Below, piece by piece: positions 7,672-17,171 of a DNA stretch of 64,000 bases. Origin of the DNA: Streptomyces sp. NBC_00377 (GTDB lineage Bacteria; Actinomycetota; Actinomycetes; Streptomycetales; Streptomycetaceae); contig NZ_CP107958.1 of the NCBI RefSeq assembly GCF_036075115.1, positions 5,270,001-5,334,000 on the forward strand, written 5' to 3'. A program made the translations under genes and the position numbers. Each line of letters starts with the position of its first letter. Positions within the stretch are counted from its first letter, which is position 1. A model generated the notes under the pieces. It was not told where the DNA came from. It saw only the letters and a program-made list of their open reading frames with translations, and made no database searches.

Positions 7672-8496
7672 GTGATCGGTTCCACCTCCAACCCCGGCTC
7701 CCCTTCGCTGACCGAGCGGCGCAAAGCAGCGACCCGCATGGAGATCGCCCGTGCGGCGGCCGGCCTCTTCGTCAGCCGGGGCCTGAAGGCCACCCGGGCC
7801 GAGGACATCGCCCAGGCCGCAGGCATCGCCCCGCGCACCTTCTACCGGTACTTCGCGACCAAGGAAGAGGCCGTCGCCCCGCTCTACGCGGCGGGCGCCG
7901 AGCGGTGGGCGCAGGCGGTCCGCGAGGCCCCGGCCGAACTGACCGTGCCGGAGGCCCTGGAACACGCGGTACAACACACCCTCGTCCCCGGCCGTGGAGT
8001 GTCGGCGGCCTCCTGGGAATGGGCCCGCACCCTGATCAGGCTGGCCGGGGCCAGCCCCGCCCTCGGCAAGGTCTGGGCGGAGGTCTGTCACGCCTCGGAG
8101 ACCGCACTCGTGGACGTCCTGTCGGAGCGGACGGCACCGACCGGGACGAGGGACGCCCCGAAGCCACCCCTTGCGTCACCCCCTGCCCTCGCCCCCCGCG
8201 CCACTTCCACTTCCACGGACGCGCCCTCCGCCGTGCCCGCCTCCGCCGTGCCCGCCTCCGCCTCCGCCGCGTCCGCCTCCACCTCTGCCGCTCCGTCCGG
8301 GCGCGACAACGTTGCCTCTCCGTATCAGCGCTTCACCGCGACGGTGGCCAGTGCCGCGGTCCGGGTGGCGGTCGAGAGCTGGGCCGCGACCAACGCCCCT
8401 CCCACCGGCCGGCAGGGCCCGGCAGAGCTGGCGTTGCACAACCTGCGGGCTCTGCGAGGGTTCGCGTGGGAGGAAAGGCCGGCGGAGGAGATCTGA
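7672..8496 (+). CDS. TetR-family regulator with an internal Ala/Ser/Pro-rich insertion
   Basis: 274 aa. The N-terminal HTH domain is intact (about residues 20-66, helix-turn-helix near 41-60, RAEDIAQAAGIAPRTFYRYF). Between about residues 161 and 212 the ligand domain is interrupted by low-complexity sequence encoded by near-identical 15-bp units rich in GCCTCCGCCGTGCCC. Ordinary helical sequence resumes afterwards (SPYQRFTATVASAAVRVAVE). By position it is the neighbour of hrdD; in S. coelicolor that neighbour, SCO3201 by memory, is a TetR protein whose overproduction affects antibiotic synthesis. It has no Shine-Dalgarno; the GTG start is probably leaderless. It converges on the WYL gene. Confidence 0.85.
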   Translation: MIGSTSNPGSPSLTERRKAATRMEIARAAAGLFVSRGLKATRAEDIAQAAGIAPRTFYRYFATKEEAVAPLYAAGAERWAQAVREAPAELTVPEALEHAVQHTLVPGRGVSAASWEWARTLIRLAGASPALGKVWAEVCHASETALVDVLSERTAPTGTRDAPKPPLASPPALAPRATSTSTDAPSAVPASAVPASASAASASTSAAPSGRDNVASPYQRFTATVASAAVRVAVESWAATNAPPTGRQGPAELALHNLRALRGFAWEERPAEEI

Positions 8497-8533
8497 CGCG
8501 CCTTCGCGCGTGCTCCCCGCCGAGCTCGCTCCC

Positions 8534-9592
<1,059 letters not shown>

Positions 9593-9613
9593 GCTTCCGA
9601 GGATGCCGCAGAA

Positions 9614-9644
9614 CTAGGACACGATCTGACCTAGTGCGGTCCTA
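9614..9644. promoter_or_regulatory. Nested inverted repeats between WYL regulator and exporter
   Basis: CTAGG (9614-9618) pairs with CCTAG (9630-9634), and TAGGAC (9615-9620) pairs with GTCCTA (9639-9644). These dyads occupy most of the 62-bp divergent gap and overlap a plausible -10 hexamer (TACTGT, 9643-9648) placed 6 nt before the exporter ATG. They are good candidates for the regulator's operator. Confidence 0.55.
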
Positions 9645-9654
9645 CTGTCACACC

Positions 9655-11223
9655 ATGACCTCCACGGAGACCTTCCCCGAGACCCCGCCAGAGCCCTCGC
9701 CCGAGTCGTCGTCCGTCCCTCGGACGGGCCAGGCGGCCGCGGGTGACCGTCGTCGCTGGTTCGCGCTCGCCATCGTGATGACCGCGGCCTTCATGGACCT
9801 CGTCGACGTCACGATCGTCAACATCGCCATCCCCTCCATCCAGCAGGACGCGGGCGCCTCCTGGAGCCAGATCCAGTGGATCACCGCCGGTTACGCGCTC
9901 GCCTTTGCCGCCGGGCTCGTCACCGGAGGCCGGCTCGGTGACATCCACGGGCGCAAGCGGCTGTTCCTCCTCGGCATCGGCGGCTTCACCCTCGCCTCCG
10001 CGCTGTGCGGCTTCGCCGCGAACCCGGAGATGCTGGTCGCCTCCCGCATCCTCCAGGGCGCGATGGCCGCGATGATGGTGCCGCAGGTGCTGTCGATCGT
10101 GCACGCCACCTTCCCGGCGCACGAGCGGGGCAAGGTCTTCGGGCTGTTCGGCGCGATCGTGGGGCTGGGAGCCGTCTCCGGGCCGCTGCTCGGCGCGCTG
10201 CTGACGGAGTGGAACCTGTTCGGCCTCGAGTGGCGGCCGATCTTCCTCATCAACCTGCCGGTCGGCATCGCGGGACTGATCCTCGGCAGCCGCTTCATCA
10301 CGGAGTCCAAGGCGCCGAAGGCGCTGAAGCTGGACCTCGTCGGCGTCGTGCTGGTCACCCTCGGCCTGCTCATGCTGCTCTACCCGCTCACCCGTGGCCG
10401 TGAGCTGGGCTGGCCGGTGTGGGGGTATGTGTCGATGGCGGGCTCGCTCGTCGTCTTCGGGGCGCTGGTCGCGTACGAGCGGCGCAAGGGCGCGCGGGAC
10501 GGCTCGCCCCTGATCGAGCTCTCCCTCTTCCGGGTGCGCAGCTTCGCGGCGGGCATCGCCGTACAGACCGTCTTCGGCATCGCACTCGGCGTGTTCTTCC
10601 TGGTCTGGACGCTGTACATGCAGACAGGGCTGGGCTGGAGCCCGCTGCGGGCCGGCCTGACCGGGGTTCCGTTCTCGCTCGCCGTCTCGACGGCCGCCGG
10701 GCTGTCCGTCCAGAAACTGGTCCCGCGCTTCGGGCGCAAGGTGCTCCAGACCGGTGCCCTGGCCATGGCCGTGGGGGTGCTCCTCTACATCTGGGAGTCC
10801 CAGCGGTACGGCCTCGGCATCACCTCGTGGCAGATGGCGCTCCCACTGGTCGTGATGGGCGCCGGTATGGGGCTGATCTTCGCCCCGCTGACGGACGCCG
10901 TGCTCTCGGACGTGCCGCGCGAGCACGCCGGTTCGGCCTCCGGGCTGATCAACACCGTCCAGCAGATGGGCAACGCGCTCGGGCTCGGTCTCGTCGCGGT
11001 CGTGTTCTTCGGCCGGATCGGCGACCGGCTGACCCGAGCCGAGGTGGGGCCCGCCTTCGCGAACGCCTTCGAATACGCCCTGGGCTGGGTGGCTCTGGTC
11101 ATGTTCGCCATCTTCCTGCTGATGTTCGCCCTGCCGAAGCGTCCGGCCCAGCACGTGGAGGGCGACGCCGACCCCTCGCAGGCAGCCCCCTCCGAGGAGC
11201 GGGAGCGCGAACTCGTCGCCTGA
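9655..11223 (+). CDS. MFS transporter, DHA2 (14-TMS) family
   Basis: 522 aa. A polar, Pro/Glu/Ser-rich N-terminal tail of about 30 residues precedes the first helix. The motif LVDVTIVNIAIPSIQQDAG is the DHA2 motif D1, and GGRLGDIHGRKR is motif A. The many hydrophobic segments fit 14 TM helices and proton-driven export of a hydrophobic drug. The ATG at 9655 has no Shine-Dalgarno; TACTGT 6 nt upstream suggests a leaderless mRNA. A strong hairpin follows the stop codon. It is divergent from a WYL regulator, its likely repressor. Substrate unknown. Confidence 0.9.
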   Translation: MTSTETFPETPPEPSPESSSVPRTGQAAAGDRRRWFALAIVMTAAFMDLVDVTIVNIAIPSIQQDAGASWSQIQWITAGYALAFAAGLVTGGRLGDIHGRKRLFLLGIGGFTLASALCGFAANPEMLVASRILQGAMAAMMVPQVLSIVHATFPAHERGKVFGLFGAIVGLGAVSGPLLGALLTEWNLFGLEWRPIFLINLPVGIAGLILGSRFITESKAPKALKLDLVGVVLVTLGLLMLLYPLTRGRELGWPVWGYVSMAGSLVVFGALVAYERRKGARDGSPLIELSLFRVRSFAAGIAVQTVFGIALGVFFLVWTLYMQTGLGWSPLRAGLTGVPFSLAVSTAAGLSVQKLVPRFGRKVLQTGALAMAVGVLLYIWESQRYGLGITSWQMALPLVVMGAGMGLIFAPLTDAVLSDVPREHAGSASGLINTVQQMGNALGLGLVAVVFFGRIGDRLTRAEVGPAFANAFEYALGWVALVMFAIFLLMFALPKRPAQHVEGDADPSQAAPSEERERELVA

Positions 11224-11230
11224 GCCTCCC

Positions 11231-11271
11231 GCGCGAGGGCCCGTCACCGCTGCGGTGACGGGCCCTCGCGC
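11231..11271 (+). terminator. Strong hairpin terminator
   Basis: A 19-bp perfect stem (11231-11249 with 11253-11271, GCGCGAGGGCCCGTCACCG and its complement) has a 3-nt loop. It begins 8 nt after the exporter stop codon. Confidence 0.85.
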
Positions 11272-11737
11272 GCGTGCCTCTGTCCGGACACCGATGGGGG
11301 TGGCCCGGACGCGGCCGGCGAACCGGCCGGGTCGGCGGTGCCGGAGGTCCCGCGGGCGAGGTCCTGACCGGGGGAAGCCGTGTCGACGTCGGGTCGGCCG
11401 GGAGTCCGCGGCGAGGTCCTGATACGGAGGAGTGCGCGCCGAGGGCCGGATCAGCATCCGCGTCCAGGTGCGTGGCCTACGAGGGTCGTTGTCGGCTCGA
11501 TACGGGGCGAGGGACGTGGGGTTGGATTGTTCCGGGCGGGTTGGGGGAGACCGCGGAACCGCTTTCCCCACCCTTGAGGGTGCGGCCACAGGGCGGCGGG
11601 GCCCAGGACACTCCTGATGAGCCGCTGTGCGCGGCCATCATCCACGAACGCCATCCCCGCAACTACCGGCCTTCCAGGCCTCGCTGCAACTTTCCGCTGC
11701 TACGAACGGCTCGTCAGCCTCGCCACGCGGACACGTC
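11272..11737. other. 466-bp spacer with no gene seen
   Basis: The spacer lies between the exporter terminator and the 3' end of the minus-strand coaD-like gene. Short open frames exist on both strands but lack coding bias or recognisable motifs. I see no repeat, RNA gene or promoter that I would support. Confidence 0.5.
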
Positions 11738-12214
11738 TCAGGAACCCTTGCTGCCACCTCCACCTGCTGGAAGAAGCCCCCTCAGATCATCGTTCGAGAC
11801 GCGGTCCTGTTGGCTCATCGTGGTGACGAGGGTGGAGGAGATGTGCGCCAGGGCGGGGTCGGAAGCGATGAAGAACGTTTCGACTCCGGCCAGTTCGTGG
11901 TTCATGCGGGCCATCGGCATTTCGTGGTCCAGGTCGCGAACGCCGCGGACTCCGCGGACGACGACGTCGATTCCGGCTCGGCGGCAGTAGTCGACCAGCA
12001 GGCCGCCGGTGTGGGAGTCGACCGTGACGTTGCCCAAGTCGGTCGCTGCCGCGCGGAGCCGGTCCAGCCGTTCCGCGATGGGGAGGCGGCCGACCTTGTT
12101 CGAATTGAACATCACGCACACGACGACCTCGTCGAACAGGAGGGCAGCGCGCCGGAGTACGTCCTGGTGCCCCTGAGTGACCGGGTCGAAGGATCCTGGG
12201 AAGAGGGCTCGCAT
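11738..12214 (-). CDS. CoaD-like pantetheine-phosphate adenylyltransferase (possibly a second copy)
   Basis: 158 aa, normal for CoaD, which transfers AMP from ATP to 4'-phosphopantetheine in the fourth step of CoA synthesis. The nucleotidyltransferase signature is present as GSFDPVTQGHQDVL (His16), with Lys40, the RGVRGVRD arginines (87, 90, 93) and ISSTLV (Ser126-127). The usual TNGHLDI and SSSLVKEVA are altered to TQGHQDV and SSTLVTTMS. The usual Streptomyces coaD next to rsmD lies elsewhere, so this may be a paralogue. TAGCCT lies 8 nt before the ATG and no Shine-Dalgarno is present. It is divergent from fruR. Confidence 0.82.
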   Translation of the reverse strand: MRALFPGSFDPVTQGHQDVLRRAALLFDEVVVCVMFNSNKVGRLPIAERLDRLRAAATDLGNVTVDSHTGGLLVDYCRRAGIDVVVRGVRGVRDLDHEMPMARMNHELAGVETFFIASDPALAHISSTLVTTMSQQDRVSNDDLRGLLPAGGGGSKGS

Positions 12215-12276
12215 GATCGGAAAGGCTAACAGGCGTGCATCGAGGCGGGATGGAAGTCCGTTCATGCCCGGATCAC

Positions 12277-12341
12277 GCCCGAATCTGTTTACTTTCCGGA
12301 AATCCGGGCGTAGTCTCCGGGGCGAAACCATAAATTCGGGC
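12277..12341. promoter_or_regulatory. Candidate FruR operator region
   Basis: GCCCGAAT (12277-12284) and ATTCGGGC (12334-12341) are inverted copies 49 bp apart. A 10-bp palindrome, TTTCCGGAAA, lies between them at 12293-12302. The region sits 33-97 bp before fruR, where a DeoR-type repressor of the fru operon would bind. Assignment is by position and symmetry. Confidence 0.45.
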
Positions 12342-12373
12342 ATGGAGCGGGCAGCAGTCGGAGGGAAACGGAC

Positions 12374-13135
12374 ATGTACGCACCGGAGCGGCAGCAGGAA
12401 ATCCTGCGGCTCGCCCGTGACGGAGGCCGGGTGGACGTCCTTTCGCTGGCTGAGGAGTTCCAGGTCACGGCGGAGACGATCCGCCGCGATCTGAAGGCCC
12501 TCGACCGCGCCGGCCTGGTGCGCCGCGTGCACGGCGGTGCCATCCCGGCCGGACGCCTCGACTTCGAACCGGACTTCGCCGAACGCGAGGGCACCTCCAC
12601 CGACGAGAAGGACCGCATCGCCAAAGCGGCCCTCGCCGAACTCCCGGCCGAGGGCACCGTGATCCTCGACGCCGGCACGACCGTAGCCCGCCTGGCCGCG
12701 GCCCTCCCACTGGAGGCCGAGCTCACCGTCGTCACGCACAGCCTGCCCATCGCGGCCCGCCTCGCGGACCACCCGGGTATGCAGCTCCACCTCGTCGGGG
12801 GCCGTGTACGGCCCCGTACGCGCGCCGCCGTGGACGCGTGGGCGCTGCGCGCGTACGGCGAGATCCGCGCCGACGTCCTGTTCATCGCCGCCAACGGCTT
12901 CTCCGCCGAGCACGGGCTTACCACCCCCGACCTCGCCGAGGCCGCGGTGAAGCGGGCGGCCGTCGGCGCCGCCCGCCGCGTGGTGCTGCTCGCCGACTCC
13001 GCCAAGCACGGCCAGGAGCACTTCGCCCGCTTCGGCGACCTGAGCGACGTGGACCTGCTCATCACCGACAGCGGGCTCAGCCCCGAAGACGCGGCCGCCA
13101 TCGAGCGCGGCGGCACGGAAGTGGTACGCGCATGA
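12374..13135 (+). CDS. fruR: DeoR-family repressor of the fructose PTS operon
   Basis: 253 aa. The N-terminal DeoR HTH is at about residues 5-57 (VLSLAEEFQVTAETIRRDLK then LDRAGLVRRVHGGA). The C-terminal DeoRC sugar-phosphate sensor domain (DAGTTVARLA, TVVTHSLPIA, LADSAKHGQ) would bind a phosphorylated fructose such as fructose-1-phosphate. It is the first gene of fruR-fruK-fruA. The stop codon overlaps the fruK start (ATGA), so expression is translationally linked. Inverted repeats upstream suggest autoregulation of the whole operon. The function is secure because the next two genes are fructose-specific. Confidence 0.92.
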   Translation: MYAPERQQEILRLARDGGRVDVLSLAEEFQVTAETIRRDLKALDRAGLVRRVHGGAIPAGRLDFEPDFAEREGTSTDEKDRIAKAALAELPAEGTVILDAGTTVARLAAALPLEAELTVVTHSLPIAARLADHPGMQLHLVGGRVRPRTRAAVDAWALRAYGEIRADVLFIAANGFSAEHGLTTPDLAEAAVKRAAVGAARRVVLLADSAKHGQEHFARFGDLSDVDLLITDSGLSPEDAAAIERGGTEVVRA

Positions 13136-14196
13136 ACGCCCCCAGCGAAGCAAGCACGAGCGACGCAAGTGTGAGCGGTACGGGTTCGACGAACGGTACG
13201 GGTTCGAGCGGTGCGCATTCGAACGGTACGCGTTCGAGCGGTACGAGCATGATCCTCACCGTCACCCCCAATCCGTCCCTGGACCGTACCTACGAGGTCC
13301 CGTCCCTCGATCGCGGTGAGGTCATCCGCGCCACCGGCGAGCGGATGGATCCGGGCGGCAAGGGCGTCAACGTCGCGCGCGCCGTCGCGGCCGCCGGAGG
13401 GCGCACGGTAGCGGTGCTGCCCCTGGGTGGTGCGCCGGGCGCACTCGTCGCCGACCTGCTCGACGCGCAGGGCATCGAGGTCGCCCCGGTGCCGGTCGCC
13501 GGAGCCACCCGCTCGAACATCGCGCTCGCGGAGTCGGACGGCGTCCTCACCAAGATCAACGCTCCGGGCCCCGAGCTGTCGCCAGAAGAACAGGAACTGC
13601 TCCTGGAGACGGTGCGCGAGCAGTCGCGCGACGCCGACTGGATCGCCTGCTGCGGAAGTCTGCCCCGGGGACTCGCGCCCTCCTGGTACGCCGAAGTGGT
13701 CGCACGGGCGCACGCCGGGGGCGCGCGTATCGCTCTGGACACCTCGGGGCGTGCGCTTCTGGAGGCGCTGCGCGAGCGGCCCGACGTGGTGAAGCCGAAC
13801 GCCGAGGAGCTCGCCGAGGCCGTCGGGCGGCCGCTGGCGACCGTGGGTGACGCGGTGAAGGCGGCCGAGGAACTGCGCGAGATGGGCGCCCGTGCCGTGC
13901 TCGCGAGCCTGGGCGCCGACGGGCAACTGCTCGTGGAGGACTCGGGCACCTGGTTCGGGAGCGCGCGTGTCGACGTCGTACGCAGCAACGTCGGAGCGGG
14001 CGACTCCTCCCTCGCCGGCTTCCTCGTCGCCGGCGGCAGCGGCCCCGCGGCGCTGGTCTCCGCCGTCGCGCACGGCGCGGCTGCCGTCCAGCTGCCCGGC
14101 AGTGTGATGCCGACCCCGGACGACCTGGACCCGGCGGCGGTGACCGTCACGACGCAGGTCCCGGTGGACCGCGAACTGAAGGAGCCGGTGTCATGA
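13132..14196 (+). CDS. fruK: 1-phosphofructokinase with repeat-encoded N-terminal extension
   Basis: 354 aa from the coupled ATG at 13132. It phosphorylates fructose-1-phosphate to fructose-1,6-bisphosphate. The PfkB family start MILTVTPNPSLDRTYEV occurs only at residue 40 (ATG at 13249); GGKGVNVARAVA and the C-terminal NVGAGDSS (catalytic Asp near residue 291) are present. The first 39 residues are a Ser/Gly/Thr/Asn-rich tail encoded by repeats of GGTACGSGTTCGA type. The internal ATG has no Shine-Dalgarno, whereas the upstream ATG overlaps the fruR stop, so the long form is probably what is translated. It ends in an ATGA overlap with the fruA reading frame. Confidence 0.92.
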   Translation: MNAPSEASTSDASVSGTGSTNGTGSSGAHSNGTRSSGTSMILTVTPNPSLDRTYEVPSLDRGEVIRATGERMDPGGKGVNVARAVAAAGGRTVAVLPLGGAPGALVADLLDAQGIEVAPVPVAGATRSNIALAESDGVLTKINAPGPELSPEEQELLLETVREQSRDADWIACCGSLPRGLAPSWYAEVVARAHAGGARIALDTSGRALLEALRERPDVVKPNAEELAEAVGRPLATVGDAVKAAEELREMGARAVLASLGADGQLLVEDSGTWFGSARVDVVRSNVGAGDSSLAGFLVAGGSGPAALVSAVAHGAAAVQLPGSVMPTPDDLDPAAVTVTTQVPVDRELKEPVS

Positions 14197-14381
14197 CGAC
14201 GACTCCCGCGTCCCCGTCGACTCCTGGGGACCCCTTGATGCGCGAGATCCAGTCGTTCCCCACGACGCGCCCCTCCGTCTCCCCCCCGCTGCACGGCCGT
14301 GGCAACCCCCGTCACCGTCCCCGTCCCCACCCTCGCCCAGCACCCCGTGCTTCGGGCGATACGCGTGCGAAGGAGCCCGCG

Positions 14382-16589
14382 ATGAGCGACATGATCACCG
14401 CGGACCTGGTCGATCTCGACCTGTCCGTCGAAACCAAGGAAGCGGTGGCCCGCTCCCTCGCCGAGCGCATGGTGGCCCTGGGCCGGGTGACCGACCTGGA
14501 GGGCTTCCTCGCCGACGTGGCCGCGCGAGAGGCCCAGATGCCCACCGGTCTCGACGGTGGCATCGGCATCCCGCACTGCCGCAGCGCCCACGTCACCGAG
14601 CCGACGCTCGCCTTCGGACGCAGCGCCGCCGGCATCGACTTCGGCGCCGCCGACGGCCCAGCCGACCTGATCTTCCTGATCGCCGCCCCCGCCGGCGCGG
14701 ACGACGCCCATCTGACGATCCTTTCGTCGCTGGCCCGGCAGCTGATGAACGCCGACTTCACCGACGCGCTGCGCTCGGCCGCCGACGCGGCGGCCGCGGC
14801 GGCGCTGATCCGCGGGGACGAAACCCCGGCCCCCGAGGTCCCCGTCGCCGAGGCTCCGGCCGACGCCTCGGGGGCCCACGCCGAGGGCACCTCCCGAGAC
14901 GCCGTGTCGGCGTCGGCGGCGGCCTCCGCCGACGCCGACACGGCCACCACAACAGACGCGCATGCCATGGACGCGCCTGCCACAGACGCGCACGTCGCAG
15001 ACCCGTCTGCCGAGGACGCGGCCTCCGAGGACGTGTCCTCCGAGGACACGGCCGCCGCAGACCCGGACGCCGAGGCGGCGCGCCCCTTCCGGATCGTCGC
15101 CGTCACCTCCTGCCCGACCGGCATCGCCCACACCTACATGGCCGCCGAGTCCCTGGAGAACGCGGGCCGAGAAGCAGGTGTCGAACTGGTCGTCGAGACG
15201 CAGGGCTCGGCCGGATTCACCCGGCTCGACCCGGCCGTCATCGCCGCGGCGGACGGCGTGATCTTCGCCCACGACGTCCCCGTACGCGAAAAGGACCGCT
15301 TCGCCGGCAAGGCCACCGTGGACGTCGGCGTGAAGGCGGGCATCAACCGGCCCGCCGCTCTCATCACCGAGGTGCGCGGAAAAGCGGCGCGCGGCGAGGT
15401 GAGCGCCGCGGCGGCCGGCGGCGGGACACCGGTCGAGCGCACCGGCGAGTCCGGCGACAGCTACGGCACCAAGCTGCGCAAGTGGCTGATGACGGGCGTC
15501 AGTTACATGGTCCCGTTCGTCGCGGCGGGCGGTCTGCTGATCGCTCTCGGGTTCGCGATCGGCGGTTGGGAGATCAACAAGGCGCCCTCGGTCATGGAGC
15601 ACTTCTCCTGGACCCAGGTCGACAGCTGGGGCGCCCTGCTGTTCCAGATCGGCGGGGTCGCCTTCGGCTTCCTCATCCCGGTCCTGGCCGGCTACATCGC
15701 GTACGGGATGGCGGACCGGCCCGGCCTCGTGCCCGGCTTCGTCGGCGGCATGATCGCCTCCAACATCGCGGCCGGCTTCCTCGGGGGCCTGGTCGCCGGC
15801 CTGCTCGCGGGCGGCATCGTCCTCGCCATCCAGCGGATCACGATCCCACCGGTGCTGCGCGGCATCATGCCGGTGGTGGTGATCCCCCTGATCTCCTCGC
15901 TGATCGTCGGCTTCCTGATGTTCGTCGTCATCGGCAAGCCCATCGCCGAGGCGCAGAAGGGCATGACGGACTGGCTGGCCGGCCTCTCCGGCACCAACGC
16001 CGTCCTGCTGGGCGTGCTGCTCGGCCTGATGATGTGCTTCGACCTCGGCGGCCCCGTCAACAAGGTCGCGTACGCCTTCGCCACCGCAGGTATCGCCGTC
16101 CAGGACCCCAGCGACTCCGCGATGAAGGTCATGGCCGCAGTGATGGCCGCGGGCATGGTGCCGCCCCTGGGCATGGCGCTCGCGACCACCGTCCGCAAGA
16201 AACTCTTCACCCCGACCGAGCGCGAGAACGGCAAGGCCGCCTGGGTCCTGGGCGCCTCCTTCATCTCCGAGGGCGCGATCCCGTTCGCCGCGGCCGACCC
16301 GCTGCGGGTGATCCCGGCGTCGATGGCGGGCGGCGCGGTCACAGGCGCTCTGTCGATGGCCTTCGGCGCCACGCTCCGCGCCCCGCACGGAGGCATCTTC
16401 GTGGTCCCCCTGATCGGTAGCCCGTTCCTGTACCTGATCGCCATCGCGGCGGGCGTCTGCGTGACGACGGCCCTGGTCGTCATCCTCAAGGGCCTGCGCA
16501 AGCCGGTCCCCGGCGCCACGGAGCCCGGGACCACGGGCGACGCCGCGGCCGCCACCACGGCGGAGACGAAGCAGCCGGTGGCCGTGTAA
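14382..16589 (+). CDS. fruA: PTS fructose transporter, fused subunits IIA-IIB-IIC
   Basis: 735 aa from the ATG at 14382, which has AAGGAG at 14370-14375 six nt upstream. It imports fructose and phosphorylates it at C1. IIA is about residues 1-145 with phospho-acceptor His65 (GIGIPHCRSAH). A long Ala/Asp/Thr/Ser linker follows, about 145-233. IIB is about 234-335 with Cys244 (VAVTSCPTGIAHTYMA). IIC is a membrane domain from about 356 to 720 (LMTGVSYMVPFVAAGGLL). An ATGA overlap with fruK at 14193 opens the same frame 63 codons earlier; that stretch is Pro/Arg-rich and unconserved-looking, so I treat it as a coupler. EI and HPr are not in the window. Confidence 0.94.
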   Translation: MSDMITADLVDLDLSVETKEAVARSLAERMVALGRVTDLEGFLADVAAREAQMPTGLDGGIGIPHCRSAHVTEPTLAFGRSAAGIDFGAADGPADLIFLIAAPAGADDAHLTILSSLARQLMNADFTDALRSAADAAAAAALIRGDETPAPEVPVAEAPADASGAHAEGTSRDAVSASAAASADADTATTTDAHAMDAPATDAHVADPSAEDAASEDVSSEDTAAADPDAEAARPFRIVAVTSCPTGIAHTYMAAESLENAGREAGVELVVETQGSAGFTRLDPAVIAAADGVIFAHDVPVREKDRFAGKATVDVGVKAGINRPAALITEVRGKAARGEVSAAAAGGGTPVERTGESGDSYGTKLRKWLMTGVSYMVPFVAAGGLLIALGFAIGGWEINKAPSVMEHFSWTQVDSWGALLFQIGGVAFGFLIPVLAGYIAYGMADRPGLVPGFVGGMIASNIAAGFLGGLVAGLLAGGIVLAIQRITIPPVLRGIMPVVVIPLISSLIVGFLMFVVIGKPIAEAQKGMTDWLAGLSGTNAVLLGVLLGLMMCFDLGGPVNKVAYAFATAGIAVQDPSDSAMKVMAAVMAAGMVPPLGMALATTVRKKLFTPTERENGKAAWVLGASFISEGAIPFAAADPLRVIPASMAGGAVTGALSMAFGATLRAPHGGIFVVPLIGSPFLYLIAIAAGVCVTTALVVILKGLRKPVPGATEPGTTGDAAAATTAETKQPVAV

Positions 16590-16773
16590 CCCGTGCCGAC
16601 GTCTGCGGCGGCCCGCGACCGTCATCGCCTTCCCCACAGCTGTACGCGGTGGTCGGTGACGTCAGTCGCAGCCGCAGGCTCGGTCCCGCGTGACCGGCTG
16701 TCGCTGTGGCTGCGGCTACGGTCGGAGGTACGGGGGGTCATCTGCGGCGATTCGCCAATCTCGGCACCGAAAC

Positions 16774-16804
16774 GGGCCTATCGCGTGATCTGCGTGATAG
16801 GCCC
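16774..16804. terminator. Hairpin between fruA and a small gene
   Basis: A 12-bp stem with one mismatch (16774-16785 GGGCCTATCGCG with 16793-16804 CGTGATAGGCCC) has a 7-nt loop. It stands 185 nt after fruA and 63 nt before the next gene. It could terminate fru transcription; an operator role is also possible because the stem is rather AT-rich for this genome. Confidence 0.5.
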
Positions 16805-16866
16805 GACCTGCGAGATGCGTCACGGTTCGGGACCCGGTGCCCGGACTCTGGTGTCTACTGGGTGTC

Positions 16867-17130
16867 ATGCCCGTGCATCTAACGCCCCCTCAGCTGACGG
16901 CCCTGACCGTCCTCGCCGTGGCGTCCGTCGCCTGGCTGATGTTCATGACCCGCATGCTGCGGCGCAGCCGCTCGGGCGACGGGGTCCACCCGGCACCCCT
17001 CGCCCCGCCTGTTCTGCCCGGCCTTCCGTGCCAGCAGCAGTCAGGTCCCCGCCTGGAGGCCGTCGAACTGACTCCAGCGGAGAAGGACGCCTTCGCCGGC
17101 CTCGTACGGCAGCTCGGCGGCGGTCGCTGA
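16867..17130 (+). CDS. Small single-pass membrane protein, unknown function
   Basis: 87 aa. One hydrophobic helix near residues 10-28 (LTALTVLAVASVAWLMFMT) is followed by a basic RMLRRSRS stop-transfer and a cytosolic Pro-rich tail ending in LTPAEKDAFAGLVRQLGG. The ATG at 16867 is chosen because the upstream in-frame start adds an uncharged stretch with no ribosome site. It converges with the gene at 17172. It has no recognised domain and looks like one of the small conserved Streptomyces proteins. Confidence 0.65.
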   Translation: MPVHLTPPQLTALTVLAVASVAWLMFMTRMLRRSRSGDGVHPAPLAPPVLPGLPCQQQSGPRLEAVELTPAEKDAFAGLVRQLGGGR

Positions 17131-17171
17131 ACGGCCTCGGCGGCGGTCGCCGGAGTGCAACTCGGTGGTGG

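Noticed and set aside
13290..16637. A 1115-codon open frame on the minus strand opposite fruK and fruA
   Set aside because: It mirrors the G/C-rich codons of the real genes; the translation is His/Asp/Gly/Arg-rich without domains, while the plus strand has complete PfkB and PTS domains.
16590..16773. Imperfect hairpin (about 16664-16725) just after fruA as the fru terminator
   Set aside because: Arms match at 12 of 14 positions but are separated by a long loop; the stem at 16774-16804 is a better candidate.
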